A DNA stretch of 64,000 bases, from contig NZ_CP131935.1 in assembly GCF_030704305.1 (NCBI RefSeq), forward strand, positions 4,712,001 to 4,776,000, read 5' to 3'. Shown in pieces: positions 1 through 8,863 of the stretch. Below the pieces are notes generated by a model that made no database searches, was not told the origin of the DNA, and saw nothing but the letters and a program-made list of their open reading frames with translations. The stretch is from Massilia sp. R2A-15. GTDB lineage: Bacteria > Pseudomonadota > Gammaproteobacteria > Burkholderiales > Burkholderiaceae_D. Position 1 is the stretch's first letter, and the number at the start of each line of letters is the position of its first letter. The position numbers and the translations under genes are program-made.

Positions 1-1551
1 CTCCAGGTCAAGTGCTATGCGCTGATGTCGCGCGCGGTAAAAGGCGAGCGCGTCGCCGCCGATGCGCGCGCCTTGCTGCAAAATCCGCCTAACTACGGCG
101 AAGCCTGCGCCGCGCTGGTGGCCACGCTGGCGCAGTCCGGCCAGTTCGACACCAACGACCTGCTGGCGCAGCTGCGCCTGGCCGGCGAGCAGCACGCCAC
201 CGGCCCGGCGAAACGCACCGCCGCGCTGCTCGGCGAGTCCGAAACGCACGCCGCGCAGGCGGTCGACTTTCCCGCGCTGGCGATGGCGCGCGGTGTCGGC
301 GCCAGCCGCGCCGAGCACGAAATCTACCTGGTGGCGATCGGCCGCATGGCGCGCACCAGCCTGAACCTGGCCGCCATAGGCCTGAACAAGAACGCCTCGA
401 AACTGAGCCCAACCGAGCTGGCCACCGGCTGGGCCAACATCGCGCTGGCCGCGTCGATGGCGCTGTCGCCCGAAGCGGGCGGCTACTGGAAAAAATCGGC
501 GGGCGCGCCGCTGTCGCAGGACCAGCTGCAATGGAAGACCCGCATCGCGCTGCGCGAAGGCGACTGGAAGACGGTGCGCGCAACCATCGAGTCGATGCCG
601 CCGCAGCTGCGCAGCGACCCGACCTGGACCTACTGGATGGCGCGCGCGATGGCGGCCGAGGGCAGCCGCGAGGCCGCCCAGGCGCTGTACACCCGCATCG
701 CCGACCAGAACAGCTTCTACGGCCAGCTGGCGATGGAGGAACTGGGGCAGCAGGTGGCGATTCCGCCGCCCGGCGCGCCGCTCACCGCCGCCGAAATCGC
801 GCCGATGAGCGCCAACCCGGGCCTGCGCCGCGCGCTCAAGTTCTTCAGCCTGCGCCTGCGCTTCGAAGGCACGCGCGAGTGGAACTGGGAGCTGCGCAAA
901 TTCAGTGAGCGCGAACTGCTGGCCGCGGCCGAATTCGCGCGCCAGAACGAGATCCTCGACCGCATGGTCAACACCTCCGAGCGCACCCGCACCGAGTTCG
1001 ATTACACCCAGCGCTTCCCGTCGCCGCACAACGACATCCTGCAGCCGACCACCCAGAACCTGGGCCTCGACCGCGCCTGGGTGTATGGCCTGATCCGCCA
1101 GGAATCGCGCTTCGTCACCGACGCGCGCTCCGGCGTGGGCGCCTCCGGGCTGATGCAGGTGATGCCCTCCACCGGCCAGTACGTCGCCAGGAAGATTGGC
1201 CTGACCGACTTCGTCTACAGCATGCTGTCGGACCTGCGCACCAACATCCTGCTCGGCGCGAACTACATGAACATGGTGCTGGCCAACGCCGACGGTTCGC
1301 AGCCGCTCGCCAGCGCCGCTTACAACGCCGGGCCGGGCCGTGCGCGCACCTGGCGCGCGACCCTGAGCGGGCCGATGGAAGGCGCGATCTTCGCCGAGTC
1401 GATCCCGTATCCGGAAACCCGCGCCTACGTCAAGAACGTGCTGTCGAATGCGACCAATTATGCGGCCCTGTTCGAACGCAAGCCGCAATCGCTGAAGGCC
1501 CGCCTCGGTGTCGTAACGCCGAACGGCGCGCGCGCCAATCAGCTTCCCTGA
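1..1551 (+). CDS. slt: Soluble lytic murein transglycosylase, 5' end outside window
   Basis: The reading frame is open from the first base, so the N-terminus (signal peptide and part of the superhelical U domain) lies upstream. The visible part is an alpha-helical repeat region followed by a C-terminal SLT (goose-lysozyme-like) domain at about 1070-1500. That domain contains QESRF (catalytic Glu codon at 1102-1104), SGLMQVMPST and AYNAGPGR, the standard SLT motifs. Family knowledge: these periplasmic enzymes cleave the MurNAc-GlcNAc bond with formation of 1,6-anhydroMurNAc during wall turnover. The stop is 22 bp before the next gene on the same strand, so the two may be co-transcribed. The first ATG visible in frame (25) is probably internal. 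Confidence 0.93.
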   Translation, partial: LQVKCYALMSRAVKGERVAADARALLQNPPNYGEACAALVATLAQSGQFDTNDLLAQLRLAGEQHATGPAKRTAALLGESETHAAQAVDFPALAMARGVGASRAEHEIYLVAIGRMARTSLNLAAIGLNKNASKLSPTELATGWANIALAASMALSPEAGGYWKKSAGAPLSQDQLQWKTRIALREGDWKTVRATIESMPPQLRSDPTWTYWMARAMAAEGSREAAQALYTRIADQNSFYGQLAMEELGQQVAIPPPGAPLTAAEIAPMSANPGLRRALKFFSLRLRFEGTREWNWELRKFSERELLAAAEFARQNEILDRMVNTSERTRTEFDYTQRFPSPHNDILQPTTQNLGLDRAWVYGLIRQESRFVTDARSGVGASGLMQVMPSTGQYVARKIGLTDFVYSMLSDLRTNILLGANYMNMVLANADGSQPLASAAYNAGPGRARTWRATLSGPMEGAIFAESIPYPETRAYVKNVLSNATNYAALFERKPQSLKARLGVVTPNGARANQLP

Positions 1552-1573
1552 CATTTCCACACAAGGCGGGCAC

Positions 1574-2533
1574 ATGAGAGAAATGACGGTAGTGGTGTTC
1601 GGCGGCACCGGCTTCATCGGCAGCCATCTGGTCGCGCAACTGGCGGCGGAAGGCGCGCGCGTGGTGGTGCCGACCCGGCGCCTGGACCGCGCGCGTCACC
1701 TGATCTTCCTGCCCGGCGTCGAGGTGGTCGAGACCGAGATCGGCAAGGATCCGCTGGCGCCCTTGCTCGAAGGCGCCGACGCGGCGATTAACCTGGTCGG
1801 CGTGCTGTACTCGAAGCCCGGCACGCCGTACGGCCCGCAGTTCGCCCACGCGCACGTCGAGATCCCGCGCCGCATCGTCGCCGCTTGCGCCGCCGCCGGT
1901 GTGCCGCGCTACCTGCACATGAGCGCACTGGGCGCCGACCGCGACGGCCCGTCGATGTACCAGCGCTCCAAGGCCGAAGGCGAAGTCCAGGCGCGCACGG
2001 AGGAATCGGTCGCCGCCACCATCTTCCGGCCGTCGGTGGTGTTCGGCCCGGGCGACCATTTCCTCAACATGTTCGCAGCGCTGCAGCGCTGGCTGCCGGT
2101 GGTGCCGCTGGCCTGCGCCGGCGCCGAGTTCCAGCCGGTGTACGTGGGCGACGTGGCGCAGGCCTACATCCACGCGCTGCGCGACCCGAAGACGCGCCAC
2201 CTGGTGTTCGGCCTGGGCGGCCCGTCGATGTACACGCTGGCCGAGCTGGTGCGCCTGGCCGGGCGCTGGTCGCATCACGAGCGCCCGATCGTCGAACTGC
2301 CCAACGCGCTGGGACGCCTGCAGGCGCTGATGTTCGAGCTGATGCCCGGCACGCCGCTGATGAGCCGCGACAATCTCGATTCGATGAAGTGCGATAACGT
2401 GCTCGATCCGGCGATCCAGGCCTTGACAGCGGCCTCGCTGGGAATCAAGCTGACCGCGCTCGAAGCGGTTGCGCCGAACTACCTGTCGCCGCACGAGCGC
2501 TTCGACGAATTCCGCGCCCGCGCCGGGCGCTAA
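1574..2533 (+). CDS. Complex I NDUFA9-type NAD(P)-binding epimerase-like protein
   Basis: This 319-residue atypical/extended short-chain dehydrogenase has an N-terminal Rossmann motif GGTGFIGSHL at residues 8-17. It resembles the NDUFA9 (complex I 39 kDa) family of NAD(P)-binding proteins, which in bacteria often act as nucleoside-diphosphate-sugar epimerase-like or quinone-related proteins of unclear substrate. YQRSKAEGE (about residue 130) fits the YxxxK active-site position. An in-frame ATG at 1583 is an alternative start. It sits between slt and a GST gene with short gaps. The fold is secure; the substrate is not known. Confidence 0.85.
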   Translation: MREMTVVVFGGTGFIGSHLVAQLAAEGARVVVPTRRLDRARHLIFLPGVEVVETEIGKDPLAPLLEGADAAINLVGVLYSKPGTPYGPQFAHAHVEIPRRIVAACAAAGVPRYLHMSALGADRDGPSMYQRSKAEGEVQARTEESVAATIFRPSVVFGPGDHFLNMFAALQRWLPVVPLACAGAEFQPVYVGDVAQAYIHALRDPKTRHLVFGLGGPSMYTLAELVRLAGRWSHHERPIVELPNALGRLQALMFELMPGTPLMSRDNLDSMKCDNVLDPAIQALTAASLGIKLTALEAVAPNYLSPHERFDEFRARAGR

Positions 2534-2550
2534 CCCTCGACCAGGCATCC

Positions 2551-3267
2551 ATGCAGACCACAGAACTCGATCCCACCCTGTCGCAAGCGCTGGGCAGCGC
2601 GAAGAATCCGGGCCTGACGCTCGTCATCGGCAACAAGAACTACTCGTCGTGGTCGATGCGGCCCTGGGTCGCGCTGACCGCGTTCGGCATCCCGTTCCAC
2701 GAAGTGCGCATCCTGCTCGACCAGCCCGACACCGCCGCGCGCATCGCCGAGTATTCCGGCGCCGGCCGCGTGCCGGTGCTGACCGCCGGCGAAATGACGA
2801 TCTGGGACAGCCTGGCGATCTGCGAATACGTCGCCGAGCAGTTCCCCGACCTGCACCTGTGGCCGCGGGACGTCGCCGCGCGCGCGATGGCGCGCTCGGT
2901 CACCGCCGAAATGCACTCGGGCTTCGCCGGCCTGCGCAGCGCGATGTCGATGAACATCCGGGTCAGCCTGCCGGGCCGCGGCCGCACGCCCGAAGCGCAG
3001 GGCGACATCGGACGCGTTTGCGAAATCTGGGAAGAATGCCTGTCGCGCTTCGGCCACCACCGCTTCCTGTTCGGCGACTTCTCGATCGCCGATGCGTTCT
3101 ACGCGCCAGTCGTGATGCGCTTCAAGACCTACGGCGTCTCGCTGGCGCCGGCGCTGCAAGCCTATTGCGACCGGGTGCAGGCCCATCCCGCCGTGGCGCG
3201 CTGGGTACGCGAGGCGCTGGCCGAAACCGAGTCCGCGGCCTTCCACGACGACGAGCTGCCGAAATAA
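2551..3267 (+). CDS. Glutathione S-transferase family protein
   Basis: This 238-residue protein has an N-terminal thioredoxin-like domain with NKNYSSWSMRPW (residues about 30-41), the Ser-containing glutathione-site motif of a common proteobacterial GST subgroup. GRVPVL (cis-Pro) and WDSLAICEY follow. The C-terminal half is the helical GST domain with FSIADAFYAPV. It lies 17 bp after the NAD(P)-binding protein and its stop codon abuts the ATG of cca, so it is probably translated in the same operon. It is predicted to be a cytoplasmic GST. The substrate cannot be read from sequence. Confidence 0.9.
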   Translation: MQTTELDPTLSQALGSAKNPGLTLVIGNKNYSSWSMRPWVALTAFGIPFHEVRILLDQPDTAARIAEYSGAGRVPVLTAGEMTIWDSLAICEYVAEQFPDLHLWPRDVAARAMARSVTAEMHSGFAGLRSAMSMNIRVSLPGRGRTPEAQGDIGRVCEIWEECLSRFGHHRFLFGDFSIADAFYAPVVMRFKTYGVSLAPALQAYCDRVQAHPAVARWVREALAETESAAFHDDELPK

Positions 3268-4530
3268 ATGAAGACCTATGTAGTGGGCGGCGCGGTGCGC
3301 GATGAGCTGCTTGGCCTGCCGGTCAAGGATCATGACTGGGTGGTCGTCGGCGCCACGCCGGAGCAGATGGTGGAGCAGGGCTTTCGCCCGGTCGGCAAGG
3401 ACTTCCCGGTATTCCTGCATCCGAAAACCCAGGAGGAATACGCGCTGGCGCGCACCGAGCGCAAGACCGCGCCGGGTTATCACGGCTTCGTGTTCCACAC
3501 CGCGCCCGACGTCACGCTGGAAGACGACCTGGTGCGGCGCGACCTCACCATCAATGCGATTGCGCGCGCCGAGGACGGCACGCTGACCGATCCGTTCAAC
3601 GGCCAGGCCGACATCCGCGACAAAGTGTTCCGCCACGTGTCCGACGCGTTTGCCGAGGATCCGGTGCGCATCCTGCGCATCGCCCGCTTCGCCGCGCGCT
3701 TCGCCGAATTTACCGTGGCGCCCGAAACGCTGGCGCTGATGCGCAGGATGGTCGAGCATGGCGAAGTCGATGCGCTGGTGCCCGAGCGCGTATGGCAGGA
3801 AGTGGCGCGCGGGCTGATGGAGGCGACGCCCTCGCGCATGCTCGCGGTGCTGCGCGACTGCGGCGCGCTGGCGCGCATCATGCCCGAACTGGACGCGCTG
3901 TGGGGCGTGCCGCAGCCGGCGCTGCACCATCCCGAAATCGACACCGGCGCGCACATGATGCTGGTGGTCGATTACGCCGCCTCGCGCGGCTTCGACCTTG
4001 CGGTGCGCTTCGCCGCGCTGATGCACGACCTGGGCAAGGGCGCCACGCCGCCGGAGAACTGGCCGGCGCATCACGGCCATGAAGGCTTGGGGCTCAAGCT
4101 GATCGAAGCGCTGTGCAAGCGCCTGAAGGTGCCCAACGAATGCCGCGAGCTGGCGCTCATGACCGCGCGCGAGCACGGCAACGTCAGCCGCGCCGAAATC
4201 CTGCGGGCCAATACCATCGTCACCCTGTTCGAGCGCTGCGACGCGTTCCGCAAGCCGCAGCGTTTCGAGCAGATGCTGCTGGCGTCGGAGTGCGACTTCC
4301 GCGGAAGGGGCGGCGAGGGCGATGACTTCGCGACGAGGCCGTATCCGCAGGCGCCGCATTTGCTGGCGGCGCTGAAGGCGGCGCGCGCGGTGGACGCGGG
4401 CGCAGTGGCGGCCAAATATGCCGAGAAGCCGGAGCGTATAAAAGAAGCAGTCCATAAGGCGCGGGTGAGTGCCGTCAAAAATGGGGTCAGGTCCGCAGGA
4501 CCAGACCCCGATGAATCCGACGACGCCTGA
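3268..4530 (+). CDS. cca: Multifunctional CCA-adding enzyme / tRNA nucleotidyltransferase with HD domain
   Basis: This 420-residue protein begins with the class II nucleotidyltransferase signature VGGAVRDELLGLPVKDHDW. An RRDLTINA stretch and a C-terminal HD phosphohydrolase domain (HDLGKGATP, about residue 253) follow. The HD domain is typical of the longer gamma/betaproteobacterial form, which also shows phosphatase and phosphodiesterase activity. It adds or repairs the 3' CCA of tRNAs. It starts immediately after the GST stop codon. Oddity: the last roughly 17 codons (reading ...NGVRSAGPDPDESDDA) are encoded by a family A REP-like palindrome at 4483-4509 and its flank, so the natural C-terminus has been replaced or extended by repeat DNA. 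Confidence 0.96.
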   Translation: MKTYVVGGAVRDELLGLPVKDHDWVVVGATPEQMVEQGFRPVGKDFPVFLHPKTQEEYALARTERKTAPGYHGFVFHTAPDVTLEDDLVRRDLTINAIARAEDGTLTDPFNGQADIRDKVFRHVSDAFAEDPVRILRIARFAARFAEFTVAPETLALMRRMVEHGEVDALVPERVWQEVARGLMEATPSRMLAVLRDCGALARIMPELDALWGVPQPALHHPEIDTGAHMMLVVDYAASRGFDLAVRFAALMHDLGKGATPPENWPAHHGHEGLGLKLIEALCKRLKVPNECRELALMTAREHGNVSRAEILRANTIVTLFERCDAFRKPQRFEQMLLASECDFRGRGGEGDDFATRPYPQAPHLLAALKAARAVDAGAVAAKYAEKPERIKEAVHKARVSAVKNGVRSAGPDPDESDDA

Positions 4531-4570
4531 ACTCGCCGGGGGTCAGGTCCTGCGCGACCTGACCCCATCT
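4480..4570. repeat. Family A REP pair, head-to-head (BIME-like)
   Basis: There are two palindromic units in inverted orientation. Hairpin 1 at 4483-4509 has arms GGGGTCAGGTCC and GGACCAGACCCC. Hairpin 2 at 4539-4566 has arms GGGGTCAGGTC and GACCTGACCCC. Each is bordered by a short AT tract (AAAAT before the first, ATCTTTT after the second). The first overlaps the 3' end of cca. The same unit recurs at least nine more times in the window. Confidence 0.85.
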
Positions 4571-4698
4571 TTTGTTGCCGGCGCATCCATTCGTAAGCAC
4601 ACGTAAGCGTCCCCGCCGCCACCGCGCTTACCTGCTATTCTCATGATCTGCATGCCTGAAGCACCGATCATGATCTTCTCTCAATTGACTTCCCTCCG

Positions 4699-6210
4699 AT
4701 GACGCCGCGCCGCCGCACTTCGGTCATCCTGCTGCTGGCCGCGCTGGCGCTGTTGCTCGGTTTTCTGTTCAATCGCACCACCGCCGTTGACGTCGGCGCG
4801 CAGAGCCGCGTCATGCTGAACCTGCGCGAACTCGAAAAAATCGACGCGCAATGGAACGCCAGCATCCTGCGCGCCCGCATCGGCCTCGATACCGGCTACG
4901 ACGCGCTGGCCGCACCGCTGCCGCGCATCCGCCAGATCGAAACCAGCCTCTCTGACGCGCTCAGGATGACGCGCGGCCCCGTCGCGCCGCAGGCCTACGC
5001 CCAGTTGGTCGCCTCGCTGCAGGAGAAGGAACGCCTGGTCGGGCAGTTCAAGACCGGCAACGCGGTGCTGCGCGAAGCACTGTCCGCGCTGCCGTCAGAG
5101 ATCACCGACCTGAAGACCGAGCTGACCGGCATTGAAGGCGCGCTGGTGCCCTCGCGCACGGTGCTGGCGCTGGACGGCGCCCTCAACGCGCTGCTGACCG
5201 ATATCCTGCGCTTCAACCTCGCGCCCGAAATCACGCTGGCCCAGCGCATCGAGACCACGCTGGGCACGATGCTGGTCCAGAAGTCTGCGTTTTCGCCGGC
5301 GGTGGGCGAGCGCATCGACCGGCTGCTGCGCGATGCGCGCGCCGTGCTGCGCTACCGGCCGCAGGAGAACGCGATCGAACTGGCGATCGGCAAGACCGGC
5401 ACCACCGAAGCGATCGATCGCCTCGGCCAGGAGTTCGACAAGAGCTTCGCCGACGTGCTGGCCCAGAAACAGCGCTCCCGCACTTGGCTGTTCGCCTATT
5501 CCGGCCTGCTGCTGGTGCTGCTGGTGGCGGCGGCGCGCCGGCTGCTGCGCACCTGGCGCCTGCTCGGCGTGGCCAACCGCCGCCTGCGCTCGGCGAACGA
5601 AACGCTGGAAACGCGGGTGGCCGAGCGCACCGCCGAACTGGAGGCGCAGTCGGCCCGGCTGGAAGAACTGGCGCACCACGACGGCCTGACTGGCCTGGTC
5701 AATTACGCCTACCTGACGCGCTTGCTCGAACATGCGTTGATCCGCGCGGGCCGGCGCGGCACCACGGTATGCGTGATGTTCTTCGACCTCGATGGCTTCA
5801 AGGCGGTCAACGACACCTACGGCCACGGCACCGGCGACCTGGTGCTGCGCGAAGTGGCGCAGCGGGTCCAGGAAAAGCTGCGCAAGGAGGACGTGCTGGC
5901 GCGGCTGGGTGGCGACGAATTCGTCATCCTGCTCGAAGAGGTGGTATCGCGCGAAGGCGCGGTCCGGATAGCCCAGCTGGCGCTCGACCAGATCCGCGGC
6001 ATCACCGAGGCGGGCGGCCACCGGATCGCGATTTCGGCCAGCATCGGCATCAGCAGCGCGCACGGGCAGGCCGGCGCCGACCGCGGCGCGCAGGCGATCG
6101 TGGCCGACGCCGATCAGGCGATGTACCAAACCAAGCAGGCCGGCAAGTCGGGATTTTCCTTCAGCCCGCAGGCGCAATGGCCCGAACAGCAGGCAACCGA
6201 AGCGGGCTAA
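4699..6210 (+). CDS. Membrane-bound diguanylate cyclase (GGDEF) with periplasmic sensor region
   Basis: This 503-residue protein has an N-terminal membrane segment (residues about 8-24), a roughly 230-residue helical periplasmic region, and a second membrane segment (about 263-278). A coiled coil with repeated ERTAELEAQ follows, then a C-terminal GGDEF domain with RLGGDEFVILLEE (GGDEF at about 403-407). An RxxD inhibitory site (RKED) lies five residues before GGDEF, so product inhibition is expected. It makes c-di-GMP from GTP at the inner membrane in response to an unknown periplasmic cue. It follows the REP pair and appears to be monocistronic. Confidence 0.92.
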   Translation: MTPRRRTSVILLLAALALLLGFLFNRTTAVDVGAQSRVMLNLRELEKIDAQWNASILRARIGLDTGYDALAAPLPRIRQIETSLSDALRMTRGPVAPQAYAQLVASLQEKERLVGQFKTGNAVLREALSALPSEITDLKTELTGIEGALVPSRTVLALDGALNALLTDILRFNLAPEITLAQRIETTLGTMLVQKSAFSPAVGERIDRLLRDARAVLRYRPQENAIELAIGKTGTTEAIDRLGQEFDKSFADVLAQKQRSRTWLFAYSGLLLVLLVAAARRLLRTWRLLGVANRRLRSANETLETRVAERTAELEAQSARLEELAHHDGLTGLVNYAYLTRLLEHALIRAGRRGTTVCVMFFDLDGFKAVNDTYGHGTGDLVLREVAQRVQEKLRKEDVLARLGGDEFVILLEEVVSREGAVRIAQLALDQIRGITEAGGHRIAISASIGISSAHGQAGADRGAQAIVADADQAMYQTKQAGKSGFSFSPQAQWPEQQATEAG

Positions 6211-6275
6211 GGGTGCGCCCCGCGATGCGTAATAATGGTATATTGCTGCGGTGCACAATATTGTCGGAGAGATAG

Positions 6276-6944
6276 ATGGACACGCGAATTTTCCAGAATC
6301 CGCTCAGCGAATGGCTGCAGGAGCGCCAGGGCAAGCCGTCGCGTCCGGCGGTGCGGGTCAAGGAGCTTCAGGAGCGCGACCGGCATCGCATCCTCAAGCA
6401 CTTCCTAGCGCTTGACGACAGTGACCGCTTACTCCGGTTCGGCACGGTGCTGCCGGACGAGCAGGTGACCGCGTACGTGAACAAGATCGATTTCGAACGC
6501 GACAAGGTGTACGGCGTGTACAACCAGGTGTTCAAGCTGGTCGCGGTGGGGCACCTGGCATTCGCGCCGAAGGAGCAGCTGACGTCGGCCAGCGCGGTCA
6601 CGACCAAGGAGAATGTGGCCGAATTCGGCGTGTCGGTGTCGTCCAGCGCGCGCGGGCAGGGGATCGGCTCGAAGCTGTTCCAGCGCGCCGCCATCCACTG
6701 CCGCAACAACGACGTCGACACCTTGTACATGCAATGCCTGTCGTCGAACCAGACCATGATGCACATCGCGAAAAAGGCAGGCATGCAGATCAAGCGCGAG
6801 TACGGCGAGGCCGACGCCTACCTGCAGCTGCCGCCGCCCAGTCCCGGCACCGTGCTGCAGGAGGCGATCGAGGAGCAGGTCGCGACGATCGACTACACCT
6901 TCAAGGCCAACCGCCGCGCCGCGGTGAAATGGTTCGAGAGCTAG
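6276..6944 (+). CDS. GNAT family N-acetyltransferase
   Basis: This 222-residue protein contains an acetyl-CoA-binding motif A of the GNAT fold, EFGVSVSSSARGQGIGSKL (R/Q-x-x-G-x-G/A), at residues about 113-131. It is followed by HCRNNDVDTLYMQCLSSN and a C-terminal extension. The start is supported by GGAGAG 7-12 bases upstream. The acceptor substrate is unknown. It is read alone, with repeat DNA downstream. Confidence 0.88.
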   Translation: MDTRIFQNPLSEWLQERQGKPSRPAVRVKELQERDRHRILKHFLALDDSDRLLRFGTVLPDEQVTAYVNKIDFERDKVYGVYNQVFKLVAVGHLAFAPKEQLTSASAVTTKENVAEFGVSVSSSARGQGIGSKLFQRAAIHCRNNDVDTLYMQCLSSNQTMMHIAKKAGMQIKREYGEADAYLQLPPPSPGTVLQEAIEEQVATIDYTFKANRRAAVKWFES

Positions 6945-6962
6945 TTTGTCGCGCTTTTGATT

Positions 6963-7055
6963 GTCGTTCCAGCGAAGGCTGGAACCCATGCTGAGGTAGA
7001 TCTGCCGCTCGATCAACGCTGGCTCGGTATAGGTTCCTGCCTGCGCAGGAACGAC
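6963..7055. repeat. Family B REP-like composite (two inverted hairpins)
   Basis: The left arm GTCGTTCCAGCGAAGGCTGG is followed by AACCCATGCTGA. After a spacer comes the inverted right hairpin, reading GGTTCCTGCCTGCGCAGGAA then CGAC. It fills the gap between the convergent GNAT and Lrp genes. The same architecture recurs at 33931-34000, 62856-62948 and 63053-63131. Confidence 0.75.
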
Positions 7056-7059
7056 AAGC

Positions 7060-7566
7060 TTAAACCAGCGGCAGCGCCGTCGTGTCCTTGATCCGCTGCA
7101 GCGCGAAGCTCGACTTCACGTCCGCCACCGCCGGGTGAATCAGCAAGGTCTTCATCATGAAGCGCGAGAAGTGCTCCATGTCTTCCACGTGCACGCGCAG
7201 CAGGTAATCCATCTCGCCCGTCATTGCGTAGCAAGCCACCACCTCAGGCCAGTCCTCGACCGACTCGGCGAAGTCGGCGTGGGGCGAACTGGAGGTGCGC
7301 TTGGCGCCGGCCGCATTCGCCCCTTCGCTGTGCTTTTCCAGCCGCACGTTGACGTAGGCGAGCAGCCCGAGCCCGATCTGCCCGGGGTCGAGCAGCGCCA
7401 CATACTGCCGGATCACGCCCGCTTCCTCGAGCCGTTTGATGCGCCGCAGGCAGGGCGACGGCGACAGGCTGACCGCGTCCGCGATGTCCTGGTTGGACGC
7501 CCGACCATCCGATTGCAAAATAGCAAGAATTTTGCGATCTGTTTTATCCAGCTCGATTTTTGACAT
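7060..7566 (-). CDS. Lrp/AsnC family transcriptional regulator
   Basis: This 168-residue protein has an N-terminal winged HTH (LDKTDRKILAILQSDGRASN, then DIADAVSLSPSPCLRRIKRL) and a C-terminal RAM/AsnC ligand-binding domain (CYAMTGEMDYLLRVHVEDM). The reading frame extends further upstream, but the start at 7566 is chosen because GGAGG lies a few bases before it. It is transcribed divergently from hppD, and a 15-bp palindrome lies between them. Family knowledge: such local Lrp homologues often control the adjacent amino acid catabolic genes in response to the amino acid. Tyrosine or phenylalanine as effector is inferred from the neighbours. Confidence 0.93.
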   Translation of the reverse strand: MSKIELDKTDRKILAILQSDGRASNQDIADAVSLSPSPCLRRIKRLEEAGVIRQYVALLDPGQIGLGLLAYVNVRLEKHSEGANAAGAKRTSSSPHADFAESVEDWPEVVACYAMTGEMDYLLRVHVEDMEHFSRFMMKTLLIHPAVADVKSSFALQRIKDTTALPLV

Positions 7567-7591
7567 ATTTCCTCCGAATTCCGCCATTTTA

Positions 7592-7606
7592 CGCAATTTT
7601 ATTGCG
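7592..7606. promoter_or_regulatory. Candidate Lrp-type operator
   Basis: CGCAAT-TTT-ATTGCG is a perfect 6-bp inverted repeat around an AT core, 15 bp in all. That matches the length and AT-centred symmetry of Lrp/AsnC sites. It lies 26 bases upstream of the lrp-type start and about 88 bases upstream of hppD. The assignment is inferred from position and symmetry. Confidence 0.45.
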
Positions 7607-7659
7607 CCTGGATGCCGGTGGAGGGAATCGTTTGGAATTAAATGCCCGGCCCTCCGCAC

Positions 7660-7665
7660 TATACT
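7660..7665 (+). promoter_or_regulatory. Probable -10 element of the hppD promoter
   Basis: TATACT lies 28 bases before the hppD start codon. No -35 at 16-18 bp spacing is convincing (TTGGAA is 22 bp away), which is compatible with activator-dependent transcription. Confidence 0.4.
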
Positions 7666-7693
7666 GTGCGCTACAAAAATCCAGGAGACAGCC

Positions 7694-8812
7694 ATGCAAT
7701 TCCAGCCTTGGGACAACCCGATGGGCACCGACGGTTTCGAGTTTGTCGAGTACGCCGCGCCAGATCCAAAAGCGATGGGCGCGCTGTTCGAGCAGATGGG
7801 CTTCACCGCCATCGCGCGCCACCGCCACAAGGACGTGACCCTGTACCGCCAGGGCGAGATCAACTTCATCATCAACGCCGAGCCGGATTCGTTCGCGCAG
7901 CGCTTCGCGCGCCAGCACGGCCCGTCGGTGTGCGCCATCGCGATCCGCGTCGATGACGCCGCATTCGCCTACCGCCGCGCGCTCGAACTGGGCGCCTGGG
8001 GCTTCGACAACAAGAACGGCCCGATGGAACTGAACATCCCGGCCATCAAGGGCGTGGGCGACTCGCTGCTGTACTTCGTCGACCGCTGGCGCGGCAAGAC
8101 CGCGGGCGCGCAGGCCGGCGCCATCGGCGACATCAGCATCTACGACGTTGACTTCGTCGCCATCCCGGGCGCCGATGCCAACCCGGTCGGCAACGGCCTG
8201 ACCTACATCGACCACCTGACCCACAACGTGCACCGCGGCCGCATGAAGGAGTGGGCGGCGTTCTACGAGAACCTGTTCAACTTCCGCGAGATCCGCTACT
8301 TCGACATCGCCGGCAAGCACACCGGCCTGAAGTCGAAGGCGATGACCTCCCCGTGCGGGAAGATCCGCATCCCGATCAACGAATCGTCCGACGACAAGTC
8401 GCAGATCGCCGAATACCTCGACCAGTACCACGGCGAGGGCATCCAGCACATCGCGCTGGGCAGCAACGACATCTACAAGTCGATCCAGCAGATGCGCGAC
8501 ACCGGCATCGCCTTCCAGGACACCATCGAGACCTACTACGAGCTGGTGAACCGCCGCCTGCCGGCGCACGGCGAGAACCTGGACGAACTGCGCCGCCTGC
8601 GCATCCTGATCGACGGCCAGAGCAGCGAGACCGAGCGCGAACTGCTGCTGCAGATCTTCACGCAGAACGTGATCGGCCCGATCTTCTTCGAAATCATCCA
8701 GCGCAAGGGCGACCAGGGTTTCGGCGAAGGCAATTTCCGCGCGCTGTTCGAATCGATCGAACTCGATCAGATCCGGCGCGGCGTCCTGGAAGACAAGCCG
8801 GCAACGGCGTAA
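7694..8812 (+). CDS. hppD: 4-hydroxyphenylpyruvate dioxygenase
   Basis: This 372-residue protein is collinear with bacterial HPPD: two VOC domains, the C-terminal one carrying the iron ligands. His174 lies in YIDHLTHNV, His252 in GIQHIALGSND, and Glu333 in GPIFFEIIQRKGDQGFGEGNF. The enzyme converts 4-hydroxyphenylpyruvate to homogentisate in tyrosine catabolism. The frame is open far upstream, but the ATG at 7694 has AGGAGA in front of it and gives the family's standard N-terminus. A divergent Lrp-type regulator and a downstream arylpyruvate:ferredoxin oxidoreductase place it in an aromatic amino acid degradation unit. Confidence 0.97.
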   Translation: MQFQPWDNPMGTDGFEFVEYAAPDPKAMGALFEQMGFTAIARHRHKDVTLYRQGEINFIINAEPDSFAQRFARQHGPSVCAIAIRVDDAAFAYRRALELGAWGFDNKNGPMELNIPAIKGVGDSLLYFVDRWRGKTAGAQAGAIGDISIYDVDFVAIPGADANPVGNGLTYIDHLTHNVHRGRMKEWAAFYENLFNFREIRYFDIAGKHTGLKSKAMTSPCGKIRIPINESSDDKSQIAEYLDQYHGEGIQHIALGSNDIYKSIQQMRDTGIAFQDTIETYYELVNRRLPAHGENLDELRRLRILIDGQSSETERELLLQIFTQNVIGPIFFEIIQRKGDQGFGEGNFRALFESIELDQIRRGVLEDKPATA

Positions 8813-8863
8813 GTATCAGCACCAGCATCAGCATCACAGCATAGAGAACACGGAGACACCTGT

